Shown here one piece after another: positions 24,447 through 33,588 of a stretch of 64,000 nt of DNA (the stretch's first letter is position 1; every line of letters begins with the position of its first letter). The DNA comes from an uncultured Pseudodesulfovibrio sp. (GTDB lineage: Bacteria > Desulfobacterota > Desulfovibrionia > Desulfovibrionales > Desulfovibrionaceae). The stretch lies in contig NZ_OY760055.1 of NCBI RefSeq assembly GCF_963662885.1, forward strand, positions 730,421-794,420. Reading direction: 5' to 3'. A program made the position numbers and the translations under genes. The notes below the pieces were generated by a model. The model was given only the letters and a program-made list of their open reading frames with translations, did not search any database and was not told the origin of the DNA.

Positions 24447-26471
24447 ATGAAAAACTCCGCATATACCGTCAAGATACTGGCCGCACTGGTTTTGGTCGGC
24501 CTGCTTGTCTGGGGCTGCACGCCCCGGACCATGCCCGTCAAGAGCGCGGACATGCTGTCCACCCCCAATCTTCTGGTGGAGGCTGACGCCGCCTGGAACG
24601 CCAAGCACTGGGAAGCCGCCGAGCTGTACTACGCCGCCGCCCTGGAGCGGCCGGACCTGGTCAAGAGCGAACTGCCCACCATCTATGTCCGGCTGGCCGA
24701 GTCCGCCTCGCAGAACGGGCACTACCACCAGGCCCGCATCGCCCTGGAGCAATGGGCCAATATGGACACCCAGGCCCTGGAACGGGCGGACTGGGAGCGC
24801 CTCTATCTCGGCGCCATGGGCGCTCTGGGCAAGACCGAGCGGCTGACCAACCATCTGCAGTGGGTCCATGGCGCGGCCAATGTGCCGTGGCCGACCAAGC
24901 AGGCGGTGGCCCTGTGGTACGCCGATTATTACACCGAGCATGAAGACTACGAGAGCGCCTTGAGCGTCTTGGATCAATTCTATGCCCTGGCTCCTGATAT
25001 GGCCGCGCGTTCCCTCCTTGAACAGGAGATCAGACAGCGGTTGGCCGACATGGACGATACCACGGTGGGCGATCTGGCCAAGGCGGTCACCCCGGCCGAC
25101 CAGTGGCGTTTCCCCTATGCGCTGGTCGCCTTCGAGCGCGGCGTGCGCTCGGCCTCGGATTCCACTGCGTGGTCCACGAACTGGCGAACCTTGCGCGACA
25201 TTGCCTCGTCAGGAGCTTTGGCCGACCCGGCTCCGCTTCAGGCCAAGCTGGCCGAGCTGGAAGCCCGTTACGGCGTGCCGCGCATCGGTCTGGCCCTGGC
25301 CCTGCCCGTGACCGGACCCTACGCCAAGGTCGGCGTGAAGATCCTGCGTGGCGCGGGCCTTGCCCAGTGGCGGCTGGCCCAGGAGGGCGTCGACGTGGAG
25401 CTGAAGGTCATCAACACCGAGGCTCCCGGCTGGGAGACCCGGCTGGCCCAACTGCCCAGTCATTTTACCGTTGTCGGCGGACCGCTGCGCATCAACGCCT
25501 TCAAGCGGTTTTACGAAGCCGATTCCCCGGCCGCGGGCGTGCTTGAGAAGCGCGCCGTGTTCGCCTTCCTGTCGTCTCTGGGCGACCTGAAAGAGGGCAA
25601 GGACGCGTGGCGTTTCTTCTCCAGCCGCAACGACGAGGTGCGCAGCCTGGTTCACCTGACCGTGGACAAACTCGGCATCACCGATCTGGCCGTCTTCTAC
25701 CCCGAGGAAAAATTCGGCCGGACCATGGCTCAGACGTTCTACAACGAAGCCGCGCCCCTTGGCGGCCGGATCAAGGGCATGCAGTCCTACCCGCCGCAGG
25801 AGCTCAAGCAGTGGACCCGCCGGGTGGGCAAGCTATTGAACGTGCCGTCCGATTTCAGCGACAACAAGGACGTCCCCCTGCCCATGCCGGACTTCGGGGC
25901 CGTGTTCATCCCGGACGGCTGGCGTCAGGCCCAGACGTTGCTGCCCAACTTCTTCTTCTATGAGGGCGACCAACTGGTCTTCCTCGGTCCCGGCCTGTGG
26001 AGCCGTGCCCTGGACGACGCCAAGGACGTGGACGAGCACTACTACCGGCTGGCGGTCTGCCCCGGCGCGTGGTGGGATGGCTCGGACGGCGGCAAGGCGT
26101 TGCAGACGGCACTGACAGAAGAGGGTCTGGGGCAGGCCGATTTCTGGGTGGCCCTGGGTTACGATTTCCTGCGATTTGCCGGAAACCTCGGCACCTTGCC
26201 CGCATCCTTTGACAGCGACATGGTCAACAAGCGCATCCACAAGGCCGAAGATATGGATTTCAGCATGGCTCCCATGACCTGGGATGAGAACGGCACGGCC
26301 AGTCAGGACCTGTACCTGTTCACGCCGGCCTCCAACGGCAAGCGGATCATGGACCCGGAAAAGTTCGCCGAACGCATCGCCAGGGCCAAGGCCCGGCGCG
26401 AACGGCGCATGGAAAATTACGAGAAGCGGTTGGAGGAAGAGGGCAAGCCCGCCTCCGCAACCAACCAGTAG
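24447..26471 (+). CDS. LpoA-like / periplasmic-binding-fold lipoprotein
   Basis: 674 residues. A signal peptide (KNSAYTVKILAALVLVGLLVWGC) ends at a lipobox-like cysteine (LVWGC), so it should be a lipoprotein. Residues about 35-290 are helical and TPR-like, and from about residue 295 there is a periplasmic ligand-binding type 1 fold (IGLALALPVTGPYAKVG, then ITDLAVFYPEEKFGRTMA and FGAVFIPDGWRQAQTLLPN). This order matches LpoA, the outer-membrane activator of PBP1A, and the family annotated as penicillin-binding protein activator. The C-terminus is a basic helix. Start uncertain: ATG 24408 is also in frame and neither has a ribosome site. gatC follows 37 bases on. Confidence 0.78.
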   Translation: MKNSAYTVKILAALVLVGLLVWGCTPRTMPVKSADMLSTPNLLVEADAAWNAKHWEAAELYYAAALERPDLVKSELPTIYVRLAESASQNGHYHQARIALEQWANMDTQALERADWERLYLGAMGALGKTERLTNHLQWVHGAANVPWPTKQAVALWYADYYTEHEDYESALSVLDQFYALAPDMAARSLLEQEIRQRLADMDDTTVGDLAKAVTPADQWRFPYALVAFERGVRSASDSTAWSTNWRTLRDIASSGALADPAPLQAKLAELEARYGVPRIGLALALPVTGPYAKVGVKILRGAGLAQWRLAQEGVDVELKVINTEAPGWETRLAQLPSHFTVVGGPLRINAFKRFYEADSPAAGVLEKRAVFAFLSSLGDLKEGKDAWRFFSSRNDEVRSLVHLTVDKLGITDLAVFYPEEKFGRTMAQTFYNEAAPLGGRIKGMQSYPPQELKQWTRRVGKLLNVPSDFSDNKDVPLPMPDFGAVFIPDGWRQAQTLLPNFFFYEGDQLVFLGPGLWSRALDDAKDVDEHYYRLAVCPGAWWDGSDGGKALQTALTEEGLGQADFWVALGYDFLRFAGNLGTLPASFDSDMVNKRIHKAEDMDFSMAPMTWDENGTASQDLYLFTPASNGKRIMDPEKFAERIARAKARRERRMENYEKRLEEEGKPASATNQ

Positions 26472-26508
26472 CCGCCCGCATGCGGTGCGGCGCATAAAGG
26501 AGAAACCC

Positions 26509-26793
26509 ATGAAGATCAGTCCCGAAGAAGTGGCCAAGGTCGCCAGCCTTTCCCGGCTCGACCTGCCCGAGGACAAGCTCGAACTGTTCGCCGGACAGCT
26601 CGGCGACATCCTCGCCTACATGGACAAGCTCGGGGAGCTCGACACCGACGAGGTGGAGCCCCTGTACAGCCCGGTCAAGCACACCACGGTGCTGCGTAAG
26701 GACGAGGCCCGCAAGGACTACAAGCGCGAGGAGATTCTGGCCAACGCTCCGAAACAGGACGGCCAGTTCTTCATTGTTCCCCGCATTGTTTAA
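26509..26793 (+). CDS. gatC: GatC subunit of tRNA amidotransferase
   Basis: 94 residues, the normal size for GatC, which wraps GatA and GatB in the complex that converts Glu-tRNA(Gln) or Asp-tRNA(Asn). ISPEEVAKVASLSRLDL is the standard N-terminus and QLGDILAYMDKLGELDT, VEPLYSPV are family motifs. AAAGGAGAAACCC precedes the ATG. gatA begins 27 bases after the stop; gatB is not within this window. Confidence 0.95.
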   Translation: MKISPEEVAKVASLSRLDLPEDKLELFAGQLGDILAYMDKLGELDTDEVEPLYSPVKHTTVLRKDEARKDYKREEILANAPKQDGQFFIVPRIV

Positions 26794-26820
26794 TATTTTG
26801 ATATAATTCAGGATTGATTA

Positions 26821-28278
26821 ATGTCTGAACTGCATACGAAGACTCTTTCCGAGATCGCGGCCATGCTGCAATCCGGTGACGTCAAGGTTGTCGAGGTGGT
26901 CAAGCACTGCCTGGATCGCATCGAAGCCACCGAGCCCGAGGTCAAGGCGCTCATCACCGTCATGGGCGACGAGGCCATGAAACAGGCCGAGGCCATGGAC
27001 GCGGAAGGACCGGACCCGTCCAAACCGCTATGGGGCGTGCCCATGGTCCTCAAGGACCTCCTGACTACCAAGGGCGTGAAGACCACTTGCGGCTCGAAGA
27101 TCCTCGAGAATTTCGTGCCCTTCTACGACGCCACGGCCGTGGCCAAGTTGAAGGAGGCCGGGGCCGTGTTCGTGGGCAAGGCCAACATGGACGAGTTCGC
27201 CATGGGGTCGTCCACCGAGAACTCCGCATTTTTCATGACAGCCAACCCCTGGGACGTGGAACGCGTGCCCGGCGGCTCTTCGGGCGGTTCAGGGGCCACG
27301 GTGGCTGCGGGGCAGTGCTTCGGCGCGCTCGGCACCGACACCGGCGGGTCCATCCGCACCCCGTCCTCGTTCTGCGGTATCGTGGGGCTGAAACCCACCT
27401 ACGGGCGCATCTCCCGTTTCGGATTGATCGCCTACGGTTCGTCGCTTGACCAGATCGGGCCCATGACCCGGTCCGTGGAGGACGCGGCCCGACTGCTCCA
27501 GGTCATGGCTGGACACGATCCCAAGGACTCCACGTCCGTGGATGTCGAAGTCCCGGATTATCTGGCCGGACTCGGTCGCGAGGACCTCAAGGGCGTCAGG
27601 ATCGGCTTGCCCGAGGAATACTGGGGCGAGGGGCTGGACGAAGAGGTCAAGGAGGCCTGCTCGAACGCCGTGGCCGAGATGGAGAAGCTCGGAGCCGAGA
27701 CCGTGCCGGTCAAGCTGTCTTTGACCGAGTACGCCATCGCTACCTACTACATCATCGCCATGGCCGAGGCCTCGTCCAACCTGTCCCGGTTCGACGGCGT
27801 CCGCTTCGGCTATCGCAACACCAAGGCCGAGGAACTGATCGACATGTACACCGCCAGCCGCACCGAAGGGTTCGGCGACGAGGTGCAGCGGCGCATCATC
27901 ATGGGCACCTACGTGCTCTCCAGCGGCTACTACGACGCCTATTACAACAAGGCCGCCAAGGTCCGCCGCCTGCTGCGCCAGGACTTCGACAAGGCCTTCG
28001 AGCAGTGCGACTTCATCGCCGGTCCGGTCTGTCCGACCACGGCCTTTGTCAAGGGCGACAAGGCCGACCCGCTGCAGATGTATCTCATGGACATCTTCAC
28101 CATCTCCGCCAACCTGGCGGGTATTCCGGCCATGTCCCTGCCCGTCGGTCTGGGCAAGGACTCGGTCATGCCGGTGGGCCTCCAGCTCATGGGACCGGCC
28201 TTCAGCGAGGCCGGGATGCTCTCCGTGGCCGAACGGCTGGAGCGCGCATTGCCGCCCCTGTCCATGCCGGAACTCTAG
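26821..28278 (+). CDS. gatA: GatA amidase subunit of tRNA amidotransferase
   Basis: 485 residues; releases ammonia from glutamine or asparagine for transamidation of misacylated tRNA. Amidase signature with the Ser-cisSer-Lys triad intact: Lys78 (in MVLKDL), Ser153 in the GGSSGGSGA loop and Ser177 in GTDTGGSIRTPSSF. Also GLKPTYGRISRFGLIAYGSSL, typical of GatA rather than other amidases. It stands with gatC and without gatB; a terminator follows. Confidence 0.96.
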   Translation: MSELHTKTLSEIAAMLQSGDVKVVEVVKHCLDRIEATEPEVKALITVMGDEAMKQAEAMDAEGPDPSKPLWGVPMVLKDLLTTKGVKTTCGSKILENFVPFYDATAVAKLKEAGAVFVGKANMDEFAMGSSTENSAFFMTANPWDVERVPGGSSGGSGATVAAGQCFGALGTDTGGSIRTPSSFCGIVGLKPTYGRISRFGLIAYGSSLDQIGPMTRSVEDAARLLQVMAGHDPKDSTSVDVEVPDYLAGLGREDLKGVRIGLPEEYWGEGLDEEVKEACSNAVAEMEKLGAETVPVKLSLTEYAIATYYIIAMAEASSNLSRFDGVRFGYRNTKAEELIDMYTASRTEGFGDEVQRRIIMGTYVLSSGYYDAYYNKAAKVRRLLRQDFDKAFEQCDFIAGPVCPTTAFVKGDKADPLQMYLMDIFTISANLAGIPAMSLPVGLGKDSVMPVGLQLMGPAFSEAGMLSVAERLERALPPLSMPEL

Positions 28279-28296
28279 GACTGAATAGCAACGCGA

Positions 28297-28335
28297 AAGC
28301 CGGTTGCCGACATCGTCGGCAACCGGCTTTTTTTT
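28297..28335 (+). terminator. Terminator of gatCA
   Basis: Fifteen-base stem (AAGCCGGTTGCCGAC / GTCGGCAACCGGCTT) with ATC loop, then a T-run to 28335. Confidence 0.94.
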
Positions 28336-28359
28336 GATCTGGGTCTCGGAAGTCCAGAC

Positions 28360-28710
28360 TTATCGTCTCTGGCCGGGTTCCTTGATGTTGTCATCTTTTA
28401 TCCAGTTGTAATGCAGGGTGGTTCTACCCATGGCCTCGTGGTTCACGAACCGGATGTTCGAGGCCGCCCTTCCTTTGCGTCCTGTCCAGAATATGGGGAT
28501 GAGGATCTCGCCTCCAAAGCCGGCCACCAGGCCGCCTGCCATCCCGGCGATCAGGCCAAGCATGGTGCCGTCAAGAAGATAGTTGGCGGCGGTCGCTAAC
28601 AAGGTGGCGGCCAGGATGCCGAGCCAGTCGCGGTGCAGGGCTATGAAACCGGCCAGTAAGAAAAGGGCAACAAAGGCCAGGAAGCCGATGCCATGGTATT
28701 GGTATTCCAT
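28360..28710 (-). CDS. Hypothetical membrane protein, three to four helices
   Basis: 116 residues I do not recognise. Hydrophobic segments at about residues 8-25, 31-45 and 48-66 (LIAGMAGGLVAGFGGEILIPI, glycine-rich), then a basic, soluble tail (residues 75-116). Gly-rich paired helices resemble small transport or YidC-independent envelope proteins but no family is claimed. Single gene in reverse orientation between gatA and mnmA. Confidence 0.65.
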   Translation of the reverse strand: MEYQYHGIGFLAFVALFLLAGFIALHRDWLGILAATLLATAANYLLDGTMLGLIAGMAGGLVAGFGGEILIPIFWTGRKGRAASNIRFVNHEAMGRTTLHYNWIKDDNIKEPGQRR

Positions 28711-28777
28711 ACTTTGGTATATATATCATCCCAGATAGTGAGGCAAGGCGAAGAAATCGTGTTTGGATGTTTTTATC

Positions 28778-28805
28778 TTGTCGGGATACAACAGTATTAT
28801 AATAT
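28778..28805 (+). promoter_or_regulatory. Promoter candidate for mnmA
   Basis: TTGTCG at 28778-28783 with TAATAT at 28800-28805 (16-base spacing; an overlapping TATAAT at 28798 gives 14). About 60 bases before the start codon. Confidence 0.45.
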
Positions 28806-28865
28806 CTTCCCATTTTCCTCCCTGTCTCGTAGGATGCCGCACATGATGCACGGGGGACAATACCG

Positions 28866-29903
28866 ATGACCATTGCCGTAGCCGTATCGGGCGGTATGGA
28901 TAGTCTGTTGGCGCTTGCGCTGCTCAAGGAGCAGGGCGAGGAGCTTGTGGCTGTGCATGGCCATTTTCTGCCGCCGTCACCGTCCTGGGGGCGAGTGGCG
29001 GACGGGCTGGCAGCGGCCTGCGAAACGCTTGGCGTGCCGTTTCACGCTCTGGACCTGCACGAGGCCTTCGACGACAGGGTCATCAAACCGTTCGTGGCCG
29101 AGTACAGGGCCGGGTTGACGCCCAACCCCTGCGCCATGTGCAATCCTCGCATGAAGTTCGGCGTGCTTTTTGACGCGGCCCGCAACCTCGGGGCCGAGCG
29201 GCTGGCTACCGGGCATTATGTCAGTATGGAGGATCGGGAGCAGGGGCGCATGTTGGTGCGCGGCCAGGATGCTTCCAAGGACCAGAGCTATTTTTTGTCG
29301 TTGGTGCCTGCGGAAAAGTTGCGTCTGGCGGATTTCCCTCTGGCCCGGACATTCAAGCGGGACGTGCCCGCCATCCTCGCGGAACACGGTCTGACTCCCC
29401 CGCTGCCCAGCGAGAGCCAGGAGATTTGTTTCGTGCCGGACGACGATTACCAGCGGTTCCTGACCGCACGGTGCGACATGCCGGGGCCTGGACCTGCGGC
29501 GTTGCCGGACGGTCGGATCATCGGCGAACATCAGGGGCTGTGGCGGCACACCCAGGGACAGCGACGCGGGCTGGGCATCCCTTGGTCCGAGCCGCTCTAC
29601 GTCCTGGCCAAGGATGTCACGAGCAATACCCTGGTCGTGGGACCAAAAGAGCATCTCGCGGCAAACGGGTGCGTGGCAGGACAGGTCAACCTCATGTGCG
29701 CGGCGGAGGACTGGCCCGGCGACGTCTGGGTGCAGACCCGCTACCGTCAGAAGGCCAAGCCCGCCAGGGCGTGGTTGTCCGGTGGCAAATTGTATTTCGA
29801 TTTTCTGGAGCCGCACACGCGGCCCACGCCCGGTCAGGTGGCCGCGGTTTATGACGAAGCCGGGACCGTGCTCGGTGGAGGCGTTATCGAGGAGGCGCTG
29901 TAG
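28866..29903 (+). CDS. mnmA: tRNA-specific 2-thiouridylase MnmA
   Basis: Thiolates U34 of Lys, Glu and Gln tRNAs. 345 residues. The PP-loop is AVSGGMDS near residue 6, the first catalytic cysteine is in NPCAMCNPRMKFG, the HYVS motif and DQSYFLS follow, and SQEICFVPDDDY contains the second conserved cysteine. A C-terminal beta-barrel ends the protein. The first PP-loop residues form MTIAVAVSGGMDS from ATG 28866. Slightly short (usual about 360). Convergent with the lipoprotein gene, leaving two bases between stops. Confidence 0.94.
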   Translation: MTIAVAVSGGMDSLLALALLKEQGEELVAVHGHFLPPSPSWGRVADGLAAACETLGVPFHALDLHEAFDDRVIKPFVAEYRAGLTPNPCAMCNPRMKFGVLFDAARNLGAERLATGHYVSMEDREQGRMLVRGQDASKDQSYFLSLVPAEKLRLADFPLARTFKRDVPAILAEHGLTPPLPSESQEICFVPDDDYQRFLTARCDMPGPGPAALPDGRIIGEHQGLWRHTQGQRRGLGIPWSEPLYVLAKDVTSNTLVVGPKEHLAANGCVAGQVNLMCAAEDWPGDVWVQTRYRQKAKPARAWLSGGKLYFDFLEPHTRPTPGQVAAVYDEAGTVLGGGVIEEAL

Positions 29904-29905
29904 CC

Positions 29906-30517
29906 CTAGATGCCGCCCCGCATCTCCATTCGCTCCTGCATGTCGCGGTCGAAGCCGTCGCGGCGTTCCTTGTTCAGGGTCTTGTGGATTTTTTCGGCGG
30001 TCAGCTCGGGTTTCTTCTCCAGGTAGGCAGCCGTGCGCTGCACCGCGCTGGTCGCACGGTAATAGAGTGGCTCCCGGTATGTCTTGAGCAGACCGAACCC
30101 CGCCTCGCGCTGGTCCAGATAGATGAGCGTCAGGCCGAGATAGTAGGTGGAGTCCGGCAGGTCAGGGTATTTTTCAAGGGTGTCGGTGAAAATTTTGCGG
30201 GCAGCATCATAATTTCCATCGTTCAACTGCTTGATTCCCGCCTTGTTGTTAAGATAGGCCTCGTTCGGGCCGTTGTTCAGGAAGTCGCCGTAGGAATTCA
30301 TGGACACGCCGAAACCGCCCGCGCCAACGCCCACCGAGGTCGAGCCCGCGCCCACGCCGACACCTATGCCGCCCCCGCCGGTGCCCACGCCCACGCCGAC
30401 GCCGAGGGAAGACCCCACGCAGCCGGTCAGCAGAAGGGCAATCAGGGGCGCGACAAGGATGGCCGTGATCGGGCATGCGGTGCCTGAGCGACGGGAAATT
30501 GCATTTGTTTGCTTCAT
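29906..30517 (-). CDS. TPR lipoprotein with glycine-valine repeat
   Basis: 203 residues. A signal peptide ends at lipobox LLLTGC (around residue 31), followed by a low-complexity Gly/Val/Ser repeat of about 40 residues (SLGVGVGVGTGGG...), then a TPR-like helical part from about residue 80 (EAYLNNKAGIKQLNDGNYD, PDSTYYLGLTLIYLDQREA) and a charged tail. Predicted to be anchored in the envelope. The open frame extends to 30556, but ATG at 30517 has AGGTAGG before it and starts the signal peptide. Function unknown; the repeat is compositionally odd and may be length-variable. Confidence 0.8.
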   Translation of the reverse strand: MKQTNAISRRSGTACPITAILVAPLIALLLTGCVGSSLGVGVGVGTGGGGIGVGVGAGSTSVGVGAGGFGVSMNSYGDFLNNGPNEAYLNNKAGIKQLNDGNYDAARKIFTDTLEKYPDLPDSTYYLGLTLIYLDQREAGFGLLKTYREPLYYRATSAVQRTAAYLEKKPELTAEKIHKTLNKERRDGFDRDMQERMEMRGGI

Positions 30518-30579
30518 GGGGCCTACCTCGGCTAGAGTAGATGAACTTTTTTTCATAAACCGGACAGACGTATCCTAGC

Positions 30580-31872
30580 ATGACAACCTTCCATACCGCC
30601 ACCCTGGGCTGCAAGATCAACCAGTACGAGACCCGGTCCATCGCCGAGGCCTGGGCCGGGCGGGACGCCGTCGAGGTGGCCGACCCGCGCGAGGCCGACC
30701 TCATTCTGGTCAATTCCTGCGCCGTGACGGCCAACGCCGTGGCCGACCTGCGGCAGGCGGTGCGCCGTTTCCACCGTGACAACCCCGAGGCCGGAATCAT
30801 CATCACGGGGTGCGCGGCCCAGGTCATGCCCGATGAGCTCAAACAGCTTCCCGGCGTGGTCAGGGTGGTCGCCCAGGCCGACAAGGCGCAACTCCTGGCC
30901 GGTCCCGAAGAGATCGTGCCCGGCGACGGCGATAAACCGAAATTCGCCCCCTTTTCCATCTCCGGCTATGGCCGGGCCCGGGCCGTGGTCAAGGTTCAGG
31001 ACGGCTGCTCCCATTTCTGCACCTACTGCATCGTGCCCCTGACCCGCGGCCGGTCCGTGAGCCGCGACATGGCGGAAGTGGAGGCCGAGATCGGCAGGTT
31101 GCTTGGCGCGGGCTTCCGTGAGTTCATCCTGAGCGGCATCAACCTGCGTCACTTCGGTCGCGATCTTTCCGGCAAGCCGGACTTCTGGGACCTGGTGGCC
31201 CGGTTGGAGAAAACGTTCGCCCTGGACTGGGCCGGGCGGGCGCGGCTGCGCATCTCGTCCGTCGAGCCGGGGCAGTTGACCGACAAGGCGCTTGACGTGC
31301 TCGGCGCATCACGACTGGTCTGTCCGCAACTCCATCTCTCGCTCCAGAGCGGCGACCCGGACGTTCTCAAGGCCATGGGACGCGGTCATTACTCACCGCA
31401 AACCGCCGTGGAGTTCATGGAGCGGCTCAAGGAATTCTGGCCGGTCATGGGACTGGGTGCGGACCTGATAACCGGCTTTCCGGGCGAGACCGAGCCTCAG
31501 TTCGAAAACACCATGGAACTCTGCCGGGCGCTACCGTTGACTTACGGGCATGTTTTTCCCTATTCCGAACGTCCCGGCACCCGGGCGGTGGATTTGCCCG
31601 GCTCGGTGGATGTGCCGGTGCGCAAGGAGCGTGCGGCAAGGCTGCGCAAGCTCGTCGGCCGCAAGAAAACGGCCTTTCTCAAGCGACTGCTCGATTTGCC
31701 GCATCTGGATGTTCTGGTGCAGGACGAGCGCGGAAGGGGCGTCAGCCAGTTTTACGCGGCCTGCCGGTTCGAGAACGCCCCTGGCCGTGCGCCGCGCTCC
31801 CTGGTTCGAGCGCATCCCGTGCGGGTGGAGAAGGGCGTGGTTATCGTCGAACCGCTGGAGGAGGGCAAATGA
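30580..31872 (+). CDS. mtaB: MtaB-type tRNA methylthiotransferase (radical SAM)
   Basis: Adds a methylthio group to t6A37 of tRNAs (ms2t6A). 430 residues. MTTase N-domain with cysteines 11, 47 and 78 for the auxiliary iron-sulfur cluster; TLGCKINQYE is the MtaB form rather than MiaB or RimO. Radical SAM cluster cysteines 143, 147 and 150 (CSHFCTYC). No clear TRAM-like tail shape could be verified but the end is of the right length. The window also carries yrdC-like gene (t6A pathway) and miaB is not seen. ATG 30580 follows AT-rich sequence with no good ribosome site. Overlaps the next gene by four bases. Confidence 0.92.
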   Translation: MTTFHTATLGCKINQYETRSIAEAWAGRDAVEVADPREADLILVNSCAVTANAVADLRQAVRRFHRDNPEAGIIITGCAAQVMPDELKQLPGVVRVVAQADKAQLLAGPEEIVPGDGDKPKFAPFSISGYGRARAVVKVQDGCSHFCTYCIVPLTRGRSVSRDMAEVEAEIGRLLGAGFREFILSGINLRHFGRDLSGKPDFWDLVARLEKTFALDWAGRARLRISSVEPGQLTDKALDVLGASRLVCPQLHLSLQSGDPDVLKAMGRGHYSPQTAVEFMERLKEFWPVMGLGADLITGFPGETEPQFENTMELCRALPLTYGHVFPYSERPGTRAVDLPGSVDVPVRKERAARLRKLVGRKKTAFLKRLLDLPHLDVLVQDERGRGVSQFYAACRFENAPGRAPRSLVRAHPVRVEKGVVIVEPLEEGK

Positions 31873-32402
31873 GCACGCCCAGGACGCCCGATCCGGGCTT
31901 GCTGATCATTTCCGTCTTGAGCGCGGACTGGGATGCGATCTGGCCGGAGGTAAGTGCGGAACTGACGGCACGCTTCGGTCCGTTTACGTCTTCCGAGGAG
32001 TTTGCCTTCGACGAGACCGACTACTACGACGAGGAGCTGGGGTCGCCCATCTCCCGGCGGCTGATCGCCTTTGACGAGTTGCGCCCGCTGGACGAACTGG
32101 CCGACGTCAAACTGTGGACCAACTCGGTGGAGCTTCGCTTTGCGGTGGACGGCCGCAGACGGTTCAACCTGGACCCGGGCTTCATCACCATGCAGTCGCT
32201 CGTCCTGGCCACGGGCAAGAATTTTTCCCACCGCATCTACCTGCGCGACGGCATCTGGGCCGACCTGACCCTCATGTGGCAGCGCAAGCACTGGGTGGAT
32301 TTCCCCTGGACTTTTCCCGACTATGCGGGCGAGGCCATGAAAACGCGGCTGACAAAGCTGCGCCTGTCGTATAAAAACAAGCTGAGCAAGCCGCTAACGT
32401 GA
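31869..32402 (+). CDS. DUF4416 family protein
   Basis: 177 residues, cytoplasmic, no membrane segment. The sequence has the pattern of the DUF4416 family (TDYYDEELGSPISRRLIAFD, NLDPGFITMQSLVLATGKN, YLRDGIWADLTLMW), of unknown function. It opens the operon with yicC-remA-gmk, overlapping mtaB by four bases (ATGA). Confidence 0.86.
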   Translation: MSTPRTPDPGLLIISVLSADWDAIWPEVSAELTARFGPFTSSEEFAFDETDYYDEELGSPISRRLIAFDELRPLDELADVKLWTNSVELRFAVDGRRRFNLDPGFITMQSLVLATGKNFSHRIYLRDGIWADLTLMWQRKHWVDFPWTFPDYAGEAMKTRLTKLRLSYKNKLSKPLT

Positions 32403-32444
32403 TTTTTTCCACAACACGCGGCTTACAACCATAAGGAAAAAGAT

Positions 32445-33326
32445 ATGCCTGTAAGCATGACCGGCTTCGGCCGGAGCGAAACCAACGAACACGCCTGGAC
32501 GCACGTCTGGGAGATCAAGAGCGTCAACGGTCGGTTCCTGGACGTCAAATGGCGGATGCCCGGCTTCCTGCGCTCCCTGGAGAACGGTTGGGAACGGATT
32601 GTGCGCACCTATGCCTCGCGCGGTCGCGTGGACGTTTCCCTGAACCTCGAAGTTCTGGACGCCGGAGTACTCGGCGTGTCCTTCAATGAGACCATGGCCC
32701 AGGCCATGTTCCAGGCCATGGAGAAACTGGCCCAGGCCCGGGGCGAGATCTTCAACCCGGATTACAACCGGATTCTGGGCATGCCGTCCCTGTGGCGCGA
32801 CAACGGAGCCGAGCCCGATCCCGGCCTGGCCGAAAGCCTGAACAAGGGGCTGGAAGCGGCCCTGGCCGACTGGGTGGATTCCCGCGCCCGAGAGGGCGAA
32901 GCCCTGGTGGCCGATCTGACATCCCGTCTCGCCACCCTGCGCGAACTGGCCGACAAGGTCCGCGAGCGCGTGCCGGAAATCCTCGAGGCCAAGAAGTCGT
33001 CGCTCAGGCAGCGCATCACCGACATGCTGGAATCGGCCAATGCCGAATTTTCCGAAGACCGCATGCTTCAGGAAGTGGCCTACCTCACTGACAAGCTCGA
33101 CGTGTCCGAGGAACTGACCCGCCTCGACGCCCACCTGGAGCGGCTGGCCGAAGTGCTGGCCGACAAGGACGAAGTGGGCAAGAAGCTCGACTTCCTGGTG
33201 CAGGAGACCTTCCGGGAGATCAACACCTGCGGCAACAAGGCGCAGGATACCGAGGTCAGCCGGTTGGTGGTGGATTTCAAGGCGGAGCTCGAGCGCTGCC
33301 GCGAACAGGTGCAAAACATCGAGTAG
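32445..33326 (+). CDS. yicC: YicC/YloC family endoribonuclease
   Basis: 293 residues. VSMTGFGRSE is the YicC start motif, followed by EIKSVNGRFLDVKWRMPGFL. The C-terminal domain has a helical coiled part (EEL, RLDAHLERLAEVL) and ends in VGKKLDFLVQETFREINTCGNKAQD, the DUF1732 signature. YicC-type proteins are reported to be endoribonucleases acting in stress; the direct substrate here is not known. Directly followed by remA and gmk, the usual neighbours of YicC. Confidence 0.93.
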   Translation: MPVSMTGFGRSETNEHAWTHVWEIKSVNGRFLDVKWRMPGFLRSLENGWERIVRTYASRGRVDVSLNLEVLDAGVLGVSFNETMAQAMFQAMEKLAQARGEIFNPDYNRILGMPSLWRDNGAEPDPGLAESLNKGLEAALADWVDSRAREGEALVADLTSRLATLRELADKVRERVPEILEAKKSSLRQRITDMLESANAEFSEDRMLQEVAYLTDKLDVSEELTRLDAHLERLAEVLADKDEVGKKLDFLVQETFREINTCGNKAQDTEVSRLVVDFKAELERCREQVQNIE

Positions 33327-33333
33327 GTGGGGC

Positions 33334-33588
33334 ATGCAGAAACAGGGATTACTCAACGTCGGTTTCGGCAATTTCGTGGTGTTGGACCGGGTCATCTCCA
33401 TCGTCAACCCGTCCAGCGCGCCCATGAGGCGTCTGCGTGAGGACGCGCGTGCGGAAGGCCGGCTTATCGACGCCACACAGGGCCGCAAGACCAGGGCGAT
33501 CATCGTCACCGACTCCAACCATGTTGTCCTTTCCGCCATTCAGGCTGAGACCATCGGACAGCGATTCAGCGCTGACGAGGGGGAATAG
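33334..33588 (+). CDS. remA: RemA/DUF370 family regulatory protein
   Basis: 84 residues, single small domain. LLNVGFGNFVVLDRVISIVNPSSAPM is split by the conserved pattern of the RemA family, a DNA-binding regulator of biofilm matrix genes in Bacillus and an unexplained neighbour of gmk in many bacteria. Positively charged RRLREDAR and TQGRKTRAIIV fit nucleic-acid binding. Starts eight bases after yicC and abuts gmk. Confidence 0.9.
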   Translation: MQKQGLLNVGFGNFVVLDRVISIVNPSSAPMRRLREDARAEGRLIDATQGRKTRAIIVTDSNHVVLSAIQAETIGQRFSADEGE

